DNA of 64,000 nucleotides from Diabrotica undecimpunctata. Lineage: Eukaryota; Arthropoda; Insecta; Coleoptera; Chrysomelidae. This document shows, in pieces, positions 44,230-56,200 of this stretch; position 1 is the stretch's first letter, and each line of letters opens with the position of its first letter. Location of the stretch: contig NC_092806.1 of NCBI RefSeq assembly GCF_040954645.1, positions 28,545,644 through 28,609,643 of the forward strand, in the 5' to 3' direction. The position numbers were made by a program, and so were the translations under genes. The notes under the pieces were generated by a model. That model searched no databases. It saw nothing but the letters and a program-made list of their open reading frames with translations, and was not told the DNA's origin.

Positions 44230-44990
44230 CTTAGCTGTATGTGCTTTATGGGATGGTGCTCGGTATAGGTTAACAGTTCTGGCGGCTATTTGCTCTAGAG
44301 TGAGCGAGCTTGAAACTTTGTATGTAAGTGCCAGTCTACTACCAGGTTTTCTAATAGGCGTCAAGCCTTCCTACTAGAAGTCTAGATTTTCAGTTGAAAA
44401 CATACATTTACTTTTTTATGATTTTGTTTTCGGTTTTCGCCAATAAGAATGATAACTCATCAACTATATCTAGGTTTTCATACTCTTAGATTTCATTATA
44501 TAATACTTCTGCACCACCGTCCTAGCTTCTTTCCTATAGCCTCTTGGAATCCTTGTTTGGCAGGCGATGTAATAGCTGTTCTAAACCGTTTTTAGTTGGT
44601 GACTGCTGGAGAGCAGCACCCTTGTTAAAATTTTACAGTACTGTAGGTCAATGTTGTGGGCGTTGTTATGGACTTGTATCGAGGACGGAACCCCATCATC
44701 TTGATGATTTCAGCTTACAAGACATAAATCAAGATATATATATTTTTTCCAGGCAGCTGATCTAAAAGTACCTTATCCTTTACATCAAAGACCAGCTGGA
44801 GGTTAATAAGTTGAGTTAAGTCATATAGGGAGTTGCCTGCGTTGTCAGTAGTGACGTAGTTCTGTGCTTCATTCGTAACTGTTTAAGTCTCCAATATATA
44901 CAGTAGGGTGATCAGCTATAGGTATAGCTGGCCATGATTCGCCAGAAAGTTTAGATATATTAATAATTGTTGTAATTGTAATGGTGACCA
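44230..44990 (-). mobile_element. R1/Jockey-type LINE, endonuclease part
   Basis: From 44950: 'WPAIPIADHPTVYIGDLNSY' (family form GDFN, catalytic Asp), frame-broken 'LINLQLVFDVKDKG'-like residues, 'GTFRSAAWKKY', 'TSPAKQGFQEAIGKKLGRW' near 44520-44570, and a 92-codon frame below 44364. It is the 5' half of the copy whose RT remnant is at 42930-43880; the family D tail lies between them. Confidence 0.6.
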
Positions 44991-45079
44991 TGTAAGCTAT
45001 GGCGAAAGAAATGTATGAGGGTAAAGATTGTTGAACTTCTTACACCAGAAAAATTTATTTATGATAAACTCTTTTTTCG

Positions 45080-45420
45080 ATAAAAAGCCTTAGCGTAAAT
45101 GGACGTGGATCAGCCCAGATGGCAGTGTCAAAAATGAAATAGATTATATCATAACAAACAGAAAAGAAATAATCAAAGACATCGAAGTACTCAACAAATG
45201 TTTAATAGGAAGCGACCATAGATTAATCCGAGCTAAGATAATATTAAATGTCAAATTGGAAAAAGCAAAGTGATCCTAAAAACAAGAAAAACGAAATGGA
45301 TTCCCCCAGAAAACAACGTCCTGTATGAAGATACACTAACCAGATATGTACAAGATTTGCAAGACGAAATATAAGATGTAGATCAAGCAAATGATGGCAT
45401 AATGAAAGCTCTAAAATAAA
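45080..45420 (+). mobile_element. LINE endonuclease C-terminal fragment
   Basis: The plus strand encodes 'KWTWISPDGSVKNEIDYI', 'LIGSDHRLIRAKI' and then frame-broken 'YEDTLTRYVQDLQDE'. The IDYI and SDHRL blocks hold the final catalytic Asp and His of the APE-type endonuclease. Nothing before or after in frame. Confidence 0.8.
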
Positions 45421-45689
45421 CATAAGTGGACTGAAAAAAAAAGAAAAGACAGTTAAGATTTTATTTCACGTATAGTGCGTTTGTGTATCCGCTTATACGT
45501 ATTTCACTCTACAAGGGATCTTCGGAGCTGCTATTCACAACCGCTTTGAACGTGAAAATAATATTTCCTGACATATTAGAAGCAATTATAAAATGGCATT
45601 GATCTGGACGCAATAGCGACATCTGATAAATACATTCGTAAACTAATTTTCGAAACTAAGTTCAGATTTCTGCTTTAATCTGTGCCTTC

Positions 45690-45945
45690 TAAGAATTGCA
45701 AGGCAAAACAGACGTTGATACAGCCGCTGACACAACATCAGATAACCGATGGACAAAACGTATTTTAGAGTGGAGACCAAGGCAGAGCAGAGGACGTCCA
45801 CCAACTAGATGGACTGACGACATGAAACGTGTTAGAGGTAACTGGATGCAAGCCGCACAAGAGAGAGACAGATGGAAAGAGATGAGGGAGATCTAAGTCC
45901 ATCAATAGAGGCATACAGATTGATGATGATGATGATGAAGCTATG
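45690..45945 (+). mobile_element. LINE C-terminal end with ATG-repeat tail
   Basis: A 66-codon frame with 'RWTKRILEWRPRQSRGRPP', 'TRWTDDMKRVRGNWMQAAQE' and 'RDRWKEMREI', the well-known end of insect LINE polyproteins, followed by a GATGATGATGATGATG tail at 45922-45940. 5' truncated. Confidence 0.85.
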
Positions 45946-46340
45946 CGAAGTGTATCTAATGATATTAACTGTACTATCACAATATTATTTCTAACGTACA
46001 TAGAAACGCCAGGTGGTGATAAGTTGCCTCCAAAAGGGTATTTTTATTGGCGATTTTTTATGAAATAGGAAAAATGCACCTATATTGCATTGTAAAATAA
46101 TATACCAATTTTGACAGTTGTGATATTCGACTTATTTTTGTCGCACAGCCAATGCTTGCCTTTTCTAATTTTATTTTTCAATCGTATAATTTTACACAAT
46201 CAAGGCAAGTGCTTGGATTTCCCGCTTGACCTAGTCTGCTATCCTCATTTAAATAAAAAATTAAGAAGATAAAGCTACTCGCGAAAGAGTGTCATTACCA
46301 AATTGATATTACAGATATATTAAGATATAATCAAAGTAGT
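45946..46340. other. No recognised gene
   Basis: AT-rich spacer between LINE fragments; nothing recognised. Confidence 0.5.
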
Positions 46341-46344
46341 ATCA

Positions 46345-46560
46345 TACTTTAACAGAGCTTCTTCTTTTCCTTCCTCACTTCAAAGATTAGGCTTCAAGCA
46401 TGTTTCGTCCTCAGTTTTGCCATCTTCTTCGGGCCGCCCACGTCTCTTGTTTCGTGTGGTTTATATTTTACAACCGATTTTATCAATCTATATTGGTTCA
46501 TTCTTTCAATATGTTCTCTCCATTTTAACGTGCTTTGTTATTTTCCATTAAAAGAGTACT
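46345..46560 (-). mobile_element. LINE 3' end fragment
   Basis: Minus strand 'LKWRENIERMNQYRLIK' and 'SVVKYKPHETRDVGGP' (family form W.EHI.RM...R), then a degraded tail with GAAGAAG-type sequence at 46361-46374. Short and frame-broken. Confidence 0.65.
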
Positions 46561-46847
46561 TTAATAAGTTAATTTGAATTTCCGACATCTGAATTCAGTT
46601 AGCTGGAGTCTGCAAACCAAAACTCCTGTGAGTGCTGTTTCGAGTAGTAACATATTGTTCTTGGACAGTTAAATCTATAATATTATCGACATTATGTCGT
46701 TTATTGTAATACTTTTGGTGATGAAGTTATATAGCAAGTACTTTAAAGTTTACTGAAGGTGGTCTGATAAGATCGAAAACGGTTGTTTTGAATAAAATCA
46801 ACTATTGTAATCCATTTGGATTTAATTTTTAATTAAATATATCTTCT

Positions 46848-47385
46848 TCTTCTTCCTATGCCGTCCCCATTAACGGAGGTTGGCGACCACATTTTTAAAA
46901 GCTTCTTCGTCTTTTGCAACGTGGAATAATTCGTCTACAGTCATGTTTGTCCAGTCTCGAATATTTCGCAGCCATGACTTCCTCTTTCTACCTATTCCCT
47001 TTTTGCCATCGACTCTACCCTGCATGATGACCTTCAGAAGGCTATATTTATTATTTCTTAGTATGTGTCCAAGGTATGCAGTCTTGCGTACTTTTATCGT
47101 TCTCAACAATTTTTTGTCTCGACCCATTCTTCTCAGCACTTCCTCATTGGTGACCCTGGCAGTCCATGGGATTCTCAACATTCTCCGGTATATCCAAAGT
47201 TCAAAGGCTTCAATATTTTTAACTATTTGCGCTTTTAGTGTCCATGTTTCTACCCCGTACAATAGTTGCGACCAGACGTAACATTCAACAAACCTCAGTC
47301 TCAGCGCAATATTCAGATTTTTGTCACAGAACAATTGTTTGAATTTTAAGAACGCTGCCCTTGCCATTTCTATTCGTACCCGGAT
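46848..47385 (-). mobile_element. 5'-truncated LINE, family B copy 2
   Basis: An uninterrupted 165-codon frame (46870-47367): 'ECYVWSQLLYGVETWTLK', 'FELWIYRRMLRIPWTARV', 'KTAYLGHILRNNKY', 'KGIGRKRKSWLRNIRDWT'. It covers only the region after the RT catalytic motif. The 3' UTR and GAAGAAG tail match copies at 26533 and 57349. The open frame suggests a fairly recent insertion. Confidence 0.88.
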
Positions 47386-47389
47386 TAAA

Positions 47390-48214
47390 TAAATAAATTA
47401 AATATATACAAATTAGATAATTAACAAGTTTGTTCAATTGAAAATATTTTAAAGTAATAAATCTGCTACATTTTTATGTACAATTAATTAAGAATTACCC
47501 TTGATAATGAATGTGTAAATTGATAAAGAGCATGTTTAAAAAAATGCTCTTATTAATAATATTAAAGTATATATACTAGATTTGTTAACGTGCTTCTAAA
47601 AACAGTTACTAACCAAATGCAAAACAGGATGAGAAAAGCAACGGAATTTTTAAATAGAGAAATGGATAAGATTTAAAATGTCTAAGTTTAGACGTTTTGA
47701 TTATTATATAAGATTATGTAATCAATTGTAAGATTATTTTTGTTTAGACAAAATCTATATCGACAATTTTTTTATGAAAATAGATTTGTTAAGTGGGTTT
47801 TGAAAGTTTAAAAAAGCATAAATGTATTTTTGTGGTAATAATAATGCATTTTAACAAAAAATAATAAAAATTGACTCTACACGAACGAAACCCGATTCGT
47901 AAAATATCTGACATGAGAAAATTGTCTCTTTAGAGTGAATTAGAGCTGTATTCTTTAAATCTGGATGTTCATTTGCTTCACAGTATACAACAATATTTAT
48001 TGTGTTTCCCAGTATACAACAATGTTATAATAGACAATACAACAGAATAAGTTTCTAAAGCTATTACGTATGGCCGTTTTACTTTCTTCACCACTTATCT
48101 TAAAATGGGAATTTTAAAATTAAAATTGAAGTTCAAAATGCGTTTATTTTATTTTATATTTTTAAAATACAATACCAGTATGTACATATAGATAATGACA
48201 GACCATCACCTTCT
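47390..48214. other. No recognised gene
   Basis: AT-rich DNA without recognisable motif. Confidence 0.5.
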
Positions 48215-48860
48215 TCTTGTTCTTCAGCCTTAAGTATGTTTTCTATTTTGCGCCACTTGCTTTCAGTTGTGTCCTCCGATCTTCTTAATGTCATCAGCTC
48301 ATCTCATTTGTGGTCTTCCTCTGCTTCTCTTTCCTAACCATGGTCTTCATTGTTGTATTTCGTGGTTCCATCTTTTATCCTTCAGTCGGGCATTGTATCC
48401 TGCGAAGCTCCATTTTAATTTGGCAGCATGTTCTCCTGCGTCTTTTACTTTGTTTTTGTTTCTAATCCATTTGTTTGTTTTTTTTTGTTTATAAATCTCA
48501 CCCCGAGCATTGATCTTTCCCTCGCTCTTTGTGCCTTTACTATTTTATCCATATTAGACTTAGTAAGTGTCCACGTCTGTGAATCATACGTGAGTATAGG
48601 AAGGATACATTGATCGTAAATTCTGGTTTTCAAATATTGTTCTATTTTAGTGCTTTTCAAGACACAACTCAGTTTTCCAAATCCTACCCAGTTATTCTTC
48701 TGGTAATTTCGGCAGCTTGATTTTCTTTGTTAACTTTCATTATCTGTCCCAGGTAGATGTATTCTATGTAGATATATTGTGTATTTTTCATTATTTTTGT
48801 TTTTTTCCAAATTCATCTTAAGGCCTACTTTTTCCGAAGCTTCGGCAAAAAGAGACCATT
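48215..48860 (-). mobile_element. LINE reverse transcriptase end
   Basis: Minus strand 'GLKMNLEKNKNNEKY' near 48780-48840, frame 48445-48660 ('IYDQCILPILTYDSQTWTLT', 'VKAQRARERSMLGVR') and frame-broken C-terminal residues to 48230. This is the thumb and C-terminus after the missing catalytic motif. Confidence 0.75.
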
Positions 48861-48869
48861 GCTTACCGA

Positions 48870-49065
48870 AGATATTAGATTGGCATCCACTTGAGCGAAA
48901 AAGGAGGAAGACCAAAATCACCATGGGTTAATCGAGTCCAAAAGGCAATTTAGAGAGAGACTGGGTCGATAGACCTGAATGCATACTGGAACCAAAATAA
49001 ACAGGACGCTATAAACCGGACATTATTATATAAAATACAATATTTCTATTCTCAAAATAAAACTT
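48870..49065 (+). mobile_element. LINE 3' end fragment
   Basis: The plus strand reads 'RETGSIDLNAYWNQNRQDAI' and 'NRTLLYKIQYFYSQNKT', preceded by 'GRPKSPWVNRVQKAI'-like residues, a LINE C-terminal end. It is fused tail-to-tail to the preceding minus-strand copy. The exact clade is unknown. Confidence 0.5.
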
Positions 49066-50085
49066 AAACGAATTACTTTGTTTTGTTTCCTGCTAGTACA
49101 AAAAGTCTTGTTCTACTTATATTCATAATGACAATTCATACCACAGAATACACCACCACAAAGTTGGGTGGTTCGTTTCCCGTGCGTCATTAATACCTGG
49201 CGAGATAAAACACATAATTTTTTATGTAGCATCATTGTCTTCCACGCTACAACGACGTATAGTCGACACGTAATTTCGTGAGAAAATTTATAGGAACCAG
49301 AGGAGTAAAATACTACTAAAATGGCAACACTGTTAGAGTTACCACTACTTTATTGAACAGTAGCGTAGATATCTAATTTTTAATTAAATAAAAGTTTTTA
49401 TTTTTATTTAAGAAAAAGTTTCATTTTCTATAAAGTTTAAATAAAAAATATTGGTGTTGTTAACTTCTGTGATATATCTAGGAAGTGATAACACTAATCG
49501 ACTCGGCTAAATAGAACTTATTGTAAAATAACAATACCTATAAAAAATTGTCAATAAAAGTAATTATCACATACAATTAAATAAATTTTTTATGTACAAG
49601 TATTTTAGTATACAAACGTTTTAATAACTCAACTGCTCATAAGTTTTAAAACTTATGATCACATTTTATCCCTGATAACTTAGTTATTGTAATAAAAAAA
49701 TAAAGAATTAATTTTTTAAATTATATACAGCGTATTCTATTAACAACTTTGGTTTGACACCGTGTGAGAGAAGACTTAGTATCTCAATAATTTAAAAATG
49801 GGTAATAGGTCTAAAACTTTTATGAACATCTTTTTTATATATCTAGCAGGTATTTTATAATAACTTAACCTGTACTTTGATTATTTTAAATTAAATTATG
49901 TTGTATGTTTTTGTTCTATCATGAAGTGTATTTGTACTCTATTTTCAAAGATATATAAGCAAAACGAGAATTTGTACAATTACAATAAAAATAAAGGTTT
50001 CAACTAACACCTAGTTGGAAATAAGAACTTAATAATCTACTCATAATCACTGTTATCACTAGTATCAGTTGTATCTTCTATATTT
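49066..50085. other. No recognised gene
   Basis: AT-rich DNA with no motif recognised on either strand. Confidence 0.45.
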
Positions 50086-50089
50086 ATAG

Positions 50090-51077
50090 TTCATTTGGTT
50101 AATGCTGGTAAATATTTAACATAGTCATTTTCCACTGCGATTACATGTTTGATTACACTTTTCCAGTTGGTTGCTGTGATCTTTGTGACTTCTCTTCTAA
50201 TTAACTGGAGAGCAGTAGACAAAAATTTAGGAGCCACGTTTCTTCTTCTTCTATTACCTTTAAGTTGTGTCCATATTAACTCTATTGGGTTCAATTTACA
50301 ATAGTAAGGAGGAAGTAATTGTAATACTGGGCATACCAAGCACGGTATGCCCATTACTGCGAGTACAGTTATCAACAACATATTCCTTCTGGTACTGTCT
50401 ACTGTCAACAACTTCCAACAATTCCTTTTTACTATATGATGCTTCAAAGTACAAATCTTTCTCAAACAAATTCTTGAATTTGTAATTTGTTTCAAGTAAT
50501 ATTTGGAATTTTCTCATTAATCTTGAATAATATGATACGTTGTCCATGATAATCACACTATATTTAGGTAATCTCGGAAGAAGAGGTTCCTTTAATATTT
50601 TTTTGTAGGTATTAATAATACATCATCGATCCATCTATTTTCTCCACCGCAGTGTAAAATTATAATTCTCTGTCCTGTCATGTAGGTAAGATGTTTCTCC
50701 TATAGTCTTGTAGCAGATTGCTTTGGACACTCTGATAAATATGTTTCTACAATTGCTTCTGATTTAGACAATTTAGAACACAATTCTTCATAAACATGTT
50801 TCAGCATATGTTTGGATGGTATCATCAGAGAAGTATTGAAAATGTCGCTTACATTTTACTACACGGCTTTGTAAAGATATTCCAATTGATTAGAGGGTTC
50901 CGCTGGCTCTTCAGCTGCAGAAGTTAGTTTTATAAAAACTAACTTCTGTTTTTTTCTTCAAAAAAAACATTAAACGTTTACATCTATGGTTCCTGAGTTG
51001 AACTTTTTTTATACTTCATTTCCATCATATTGATAGCTGAAAGCATTATAATTGACGCTCGAACTTCTTGTGCGATA

Positions 51078-51145
<68 letters not shown>

Positions 51146-51440
51146 TTTTTCAAACCATGATTCACAAATTGAACCCTCCTATCCTGATGATAATCTAGAT
51201 TCACGTCTTTATTTTTTTTACAGATATTAATAATAAATCGTCGATGCATCCATTTTCTACACCGCAGTGTAAAATTATAATTCTGTCCTTTATTGGGCGG
51301 TAATGAATTAGAACACTTTTTGTTATTATTCGTCTAACTTTTTTCACGGTGTCATGAATACCATACCAGGTTTCATCCAAATAAACAATATTTCGTTTAA
51401 AAATAAAGTTTAAAATAATATAAAATATTATACCTGCCTA
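50090..51440 (-). pseudogene. IS630-like transposase, rearranged
   Basis: From 51400: 'FKRNIVYLDETWYGIHDT' (first catalytic Asp block) and 'DRIIILHCGVENGCID' at 51230-51300; a (TA)n tract; an unassigned stretch 'IPSKHMLKHVYEELCSKL' (50720-50860); a second copy of 'GQRIIILHCGGEN' at 50640-50680; 'VIIMDNVSYYSRL' (second Asp) at about 50520-50555; 'LLEVVDSRQYQKEYVVDN'; and 'LPPYYCKLNPIELIWTQLKG' (third block, Glu) at about 50255-50320. This is the DDE_3 type common in insects. The segment after the first Asp is present twice, so the locus has been duplicated or two copies recombined. Several frameshifts. Confidence 0.8.
51075..51143. repeat. (TA)n microsatellite
   Basis: About 70 bp of TA with one TG interruption, inside the rearranged IS630-like remnant. 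Confidence 0.95.
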
Positions 51441-52179
51441 CCCAATTGTAAACCACTGGACGGTCGAAACGAAATTTATTGGGATAAACTACTTTATGGT
51501 TTCGGTTGCTCAGGCAAAAATTGTTATCTTACGCAAAGAATGCATCGATGATAACTTTATCTGAGCGACTGTACATATCTTACCAGGCTCATCTAAATGT
51601 AAATATCGATAAGAATATTAAAACTTTGTATTATTATACATCTTAGTCATTGATAATTTTGCAGTTAATAACTACTCCTGGTAGAGTACTTTTATTTTAT
51701 TTTTTATTGTCTGCTTTTATTACAGATAAATATATTTTTACACAGTCTCACCGAAATACGAGGCGACTATACCACGATACAAACCAGCTACTGCCTGTTA
51801 TTAAGTAAAGACATATGTTATTTTTATGAACGCTCTGGACTCAGTACATCGAATAGACATAGATATAAAAACGCTTGGGCACGTTTTCAGATTTTAAGTA
51901 CAATTTGTGACGTTCTGGTTTGTGTACTTGTGGCTGTCAGTTTGTTGGATTTTTTGCTGTTTTTTGCCTTGTTTTTTCATTAAAAAGTTATTTATATTAC
52001 ACAAACAGTTGTTTTCACAACTAATTTTATATTGGAGTTTGAAATTTTATGGTAAGTGTATTTTATTTTGCCATTAATTTACATACAAAGTTAACCTCAT
52101 TTACATAGTTAAGGAATGGTTTTGTTTAAGTTTCCGCAAAAGTGAAAGAAATGACAAAAATAAAATAAATATAATTTTT
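51441..52179. other. No recognised gene
   Basis: AT-rich. An ATG directly followed by GTAAGTG at about 52049 looks like a splice donor, but the frame does not fit the downstream exon. Confidence 0.4.
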
Positions 52180-52183
52180 TTAG

Positions 52184-52480
52184 ATTATCCTGGAAAAATT
52201 CTTACTTCGCAAGCACAAGAACTCGTTTTTAATTTAATAGAGTGCTTTGAATTAGAAAAAAGGAATGGTAGACTGTTGGAACCGTTGTCATCTGTTAATA
52301 TTATTTATTTGCTAACTTTATTACATAACAAAATATTTATATTTAGGAACTTTTTATTTTTGGTTTTTTTAAATTTCAATTAAAAATATTGATATTTTAA
52401 CTTTGTTTTAGAGGGTATCAGCTGCACTCAAAATTTGCGAGAAAAACAATATGCAATCCTATTTAAATTCTGTTTAAGGA
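52184..52480 (+). pseudogene. N-terminal HTH exons of an IS630-like transposase
   Basis: After a T-rich acceptor (TTTTTTTAG) at about 52175-52183 the plus strand encodes 'DYPGKILTSQAQELVFNLIE' and 'CFELEKRNGRLLEPLSSV', then GTTAAT; after an acceptor (TTTGTTTTAG) at about 52410 it continues 'RVSAALKICEKNNMQSYL' to a stop. This resembles the N-terminal helix-turn-helix of insect IS630/DDE_3 transposases (family pattern: L...IV.NL.K.FE.E.......RV..A..IS). Orientation is opposite to the catalytic remnant at 50-51.4 kb. Confidence 0.45.
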
Positions 52481-52484
52481 GCAA

Positions 52485-52718
52485 AAAATGGACGAATGTA
52501 TAAACGAATGGACCCTAAACAGAGAAAAAATAATGGAATAGCCACATAAGAAGAATGGAGGTGGCCCGTGTGGTCAAAATAGCAAAAGATAAATTACCAA
52601 TCGGTAGAAGAAGTATCTTTCGACCGCGCAAAAAATGAAGTGACATCGTTCCATAGAGGTATCAATCCATCAATGAACAAGCAGAATTACTTATAAAGAG
52701 GAAGAAGAAGAAGAAATT
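52485..52718 (+). mobile_element. LINE 3' tail, family D copy 2
   Basis: Plus-strand residues (two frames) 'TNEWTLNREK', 'HIRRMEVARVVKIAKDKLP', 'IGRRSIFRPRKK', and the end from 'GAAGTGACATCGTTCCATAG' to a GAAGAAGAAG tail match 44105-44225. 5' truncated. Confidence 0.75.
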
Positions 52719-52849
52719 AATTTACACGTAATATACAAATAAGAAATTATATAGATAAGAGAACCATAAACATAAAACATTCAAACATGATGTATGTAAC
52801 AAAAACCTAACAATTTAAACGTAATAAACTTTATCTGATCCAAACAGGG

Positions 52850-54370
52850 CGACTTTAATGGCATTTTCCTTCGCTAGCAATAGATCTTCCAATGTATAGG
52901 TCGCCGGGCATTGTGGTTCTCCGTATTTGCATAAGGTGGGCAGGTCACCAATGTAGTTTCATTTAGCCAGAGTATCGTTGGTATTGTACACTTCACTTCT
53001 GAGTCTATTTAAGCTCTACCTTACCTTTAAGCTCAGGTCACCGCCAGGTGGAAAGGTATCTGTGGGATGATTGCATTATGGTATGTGGCACAGCTTATCC
53101 TTCAATCACACACATATATCCTTGATAGATATGTGTGTGAGATAGTGCTTGGCTGAGTATCGAATGGAGCTATGTAGGAAACTCTTTCTCGATTTTGGTC
53201 GCCTTCTTGGTGGCTGGTGCCCATATAGTGGATGCGCCTTATTAGTTTCAATCTTATTTCTTTCTAGTACCTCTAATGCTCAGAGATTATATACCTGCCA
53301 AATATTGAAACTTTTCTATTGGGGTTGTCTTAAGCATCCCGTAATTATTCTGTAGGTTTAGCATGTGCAGATTCTTGCTAAGCAAGCATAATTTGCTGTA
53401 AAATAACATAAGCCCAGGGCTGAGGTTCTAAGCACCGACGGATTCCTCATTTACTTTCAGTAATTTTCCGTATGATGTTGTTACGGGTAACTTAATGTTT
53501 TATTTTTGTGTAATGGGCTTTGTATAATACGGTTCAGGGCAACTCTCAGGTATTTGGGGTAAAAAGAGTGTTCTAGTTCTACTCCCTTTTACCCAACTCT
53601 CAGTTTTCTTTGGGCCTCCTTCATTTTTAGATGCAAAGCTGATATCTAGGTTTTACTTGGGTTAGATTTTAGATAGTTTTCTTGATAGTATTTTCTAAAT
53701 GTATCAAGAGTGACGGTGAGGGATTGTTCTGCGGTTCCGAAGACCTTCACCTCTACCGCCAATGCCAGACGGTTAGCGTATAAGAAGCATTTTATTAAAA
53801 TATATAAATTATTGGTTGTAGATGTTAAAAAGTATTGGAGACAGGACTCTCCCTTACGGAAGTCCAATATTTTGGGGTCATCAGAGTCTTCTTCTGCCCT
53901 GGAACTTTACACAGAACATACAGTTCTGCAAAAAGGTGCGAACCATGTCTGTAAAGATATATCCCCCGTTATCTAATACATTTTATACAGAAGGCTATTG
54001 TGTATATCATACGCTTCATACAGAAGGCTTATCATACACTTCATTTAAGTAGGTCAATGATACTTCAGTGATCTGCCTACTCTCGAATCCATCTTAACTG
54101 AACTGAATCAGAATCACAGTTGTTATTGGATCTAAAACCTGCTTGTTATGGAATAAATATTTGTTCAGCTATAGTAATTAAACGGTTGGGCAACAATTCG
54201 AATATCTTCTTCGTGTGCAAATCAACGAGGTGAGCTAGTAGACTTTTGGGTTTGTTGCTTTTTTTGCCAGGTTTTAGAACGGCTGTGAACTTAGTTTTCC
54301 TCCATATATTAAGAATATGGTTTGCACGCATTTATTGTAAAGCATTAGGAGCAATCTCTTTGCTACTCTT
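52850..54370 (-). mobile_element. Jockey-type LINE with mutated catalytic motif
   Basis: From 54331: 'NIWRKTKFTAVLKPGKKSN', 'KPKSLLAHLVDLHTKKIFEL' (start of RT), a deletion, then 53646-53867 'FLYANRLALAVEVKVFGTAE' with 'YYQENYLKSNPSKT'. The catalytic YADD is YANR, so it cannot polymerise. It continues frame-broken ('EAQRKLRV', 'YLRVALNR') to about 53520. The 3' part (52850-53500) has no clear motif. Confidence 0.8.
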
Positions 54371-54625
54371 GATTTGGTAAGTACTTGGTCTTAAATTTAG
54401 TTTACTCTTAACATTAACATCAAATTTTTAATTTAATATGTATTTTGTGTTACTTTAAAAAATAAGTAATGTACTCGATATGTTCTTGACTAAATTTTTA
54501 TGTATTAATAACTATTTATTAATAATTTCTATTAATATTCTCTTTTTTAATATTTTCTTTCTAGTGATTTTTCCTTTAGGTATTGGTAACTGCTGCCATA
54601 AGGACTATACATGAGTCGTTTGTTC
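54371..54625. other. AT-rich spacer
   Basis: Short AT-rich stretch between the Jockey-type and family A LINE copies; nothing recognised. Confidence 0.5.
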
Positions 54626-54629
54626 TTCT

Positions 54630-55165
54630 TTTTCTTTTTGTGTAGACATCACTCTGTTTCTTCATGTGCCTCTAGTAAGTAGTCGTTTAATAGTTTTCGT
54701 GGTCTTCCCAGTTATCGCCTTCTTATCGGGGAACCGTCTCTCACCGTCTCATCACTGCTGTTACTAGGCATATATGTGTCTTTACTACTCTATTTGTTGC
54801 CATTTAGCTTATATGATTGTTCCATTCTACTCTTCCTTTTCTTATCCAGTCCTTGATGTTCTCCACTTTATATCTCCGTCGTATATATGTACTTCCAGCT
54901 CTGTCCTATAATGTATTACTATTGATTTTTCAAATGGTTTTTATATCTGTTGTTTCTAGCAATATTTTTGTTCATTCTGTGTCGAGTTTTATTTCTGCCG
55001 CGTATGTTATTATTGGTCTGATGACTGTTTTGTAAATTCTGCCTTTATTTAATTCCCGACATTTTCATTTCTCCATATTGTTTCATTCAGGCATTCTGCG
55101 GATCTGTTTGCTTTATTCACTTGATCTTCCACTTCTGTTTCGAGCTTTCCATAGGTAGATAGTTT
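54630..55165 (-). mobile_element. LINE 3' half, family A copy 3
   Basis: Corresponds to 920-1420: 'CLNETIWRNENVGN' (55070-55110), 'AAEIKLDTE'-like residues, and the same 3' UTR landmarks ('GTGCCTCTAGTAAGTAGTCG' at 54665). Frames are more broken than in copy 1. Confidence 0.8.
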
Positions 55166-56188
55166 CATTTCTCTGGTTGCTTTGTAAATTGTAGAAAGCA
55201 CAGATTTGGAATTTTCCTGAATTTATTTCAAACGTAAGAAATCTTTGGATTTCTGTTGGTTTTTAATAGATATCGCTCTAGCGTCTGGTGCACATTATTT
55301 TTAAAATAATTGCTAATATGACATAAAGATTTTTCGTTCGCTCTGAGGGTTCGCTCTGAGGGTTCTAAAAGGAGGAACGGTAACGCTTTGTATTGAAATT
55401 AAATCTTAAATGTCTTTCGTAAATAAGTTTTTATTTGTTCATGTTAGTACTAAAGCCGATAACAGCCATTTTACCTCTTGGTATTAGTTTTAGCTGCCTT
55501 TATATTTTATTAAGACTTTTGAGTACCGCAATAATGCATATAGTCATGCACAAATGAATTCCTGTTTACAAAAAAAAAATGAAAATCAGTAAAAATACAG
55601 CATTTGTAGGAGTATAAGAGGAAGTGATTATGATTGGGATATACTTTTCTGCTGTATTTGATAACTGCCAAGTGATAACTATTTCGTAAACCGCATTAAT
55701 GCGATTTTCAGCTCAGGAAGTTATGTTATCAAGTTTTGCACTTAAAAATAACCAAACTAGAACACTCTTCGGCATTTTTTTTTAATGAACTTGCCTTGGA
55801 ATGCAAAACATTTTCTTGTGATAAAACCGATTCGACTAGAGGATGTTGGCCTGATAAATCTTATGATTGATAAATCCCCGTTAGCTTTATTTGTCGATTT
55901 AATTAGAACTTTTCCGATTAAACCTATTGATATTTCTTAGTACTAACAACATACAGTGTAGGACAAAATTATCGAATAAATTCATTTGTTGTGATATAGC
56001 CAACTTTGGAGACAAATCCCGAAACAAGTCGATTTTTACTTCTAAATTTTAATTTTTTTGGCATGTATATAATGCTAGTGACGTTGATCTGGGTGTAATG
56101 ACGTAACTGATTATTTTTTAAATGATAATAAGGGTCGTGTGCTAGCTCATTTGAAAAGTTAGTCAATTCTCTATTCAGTGATATAAAC
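55166..56188. other. No recognised gene
   Basis: AT-rich. It contains a short tandem duplication at 55336-55365 (13-bp unit GTTCGCTCTGAGG, two full copies). Confidence 0.45.
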
Positions 56189-56200
56189 GTTAACGTAATT
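56189..56200 (+). repeat. Left copy of a 12-bp direct repeat flanking the foldback
   Basis: GTTAACGTAATT, repeated exactly at 56986-56997. Likely a target site duplication of the 56201-56985 insertion. Confidence 0.65.

Noticed and set aside
44086..44364. 92-codon minus-strand frame as an independent gene
   Set aside because: It crosses the plus-strand family D LINE tail with GAAGAAG repeats; the upper part may be LINE linker, but there is no recognisable domain.
52030..52060. ATG immediately before GTAAGTG as a first coding exon joined to 52184
   Set aside because: Splicing there gives a frame that stops early and not the helix-turn-helix reading; the start codon of that remnant stays unknown.
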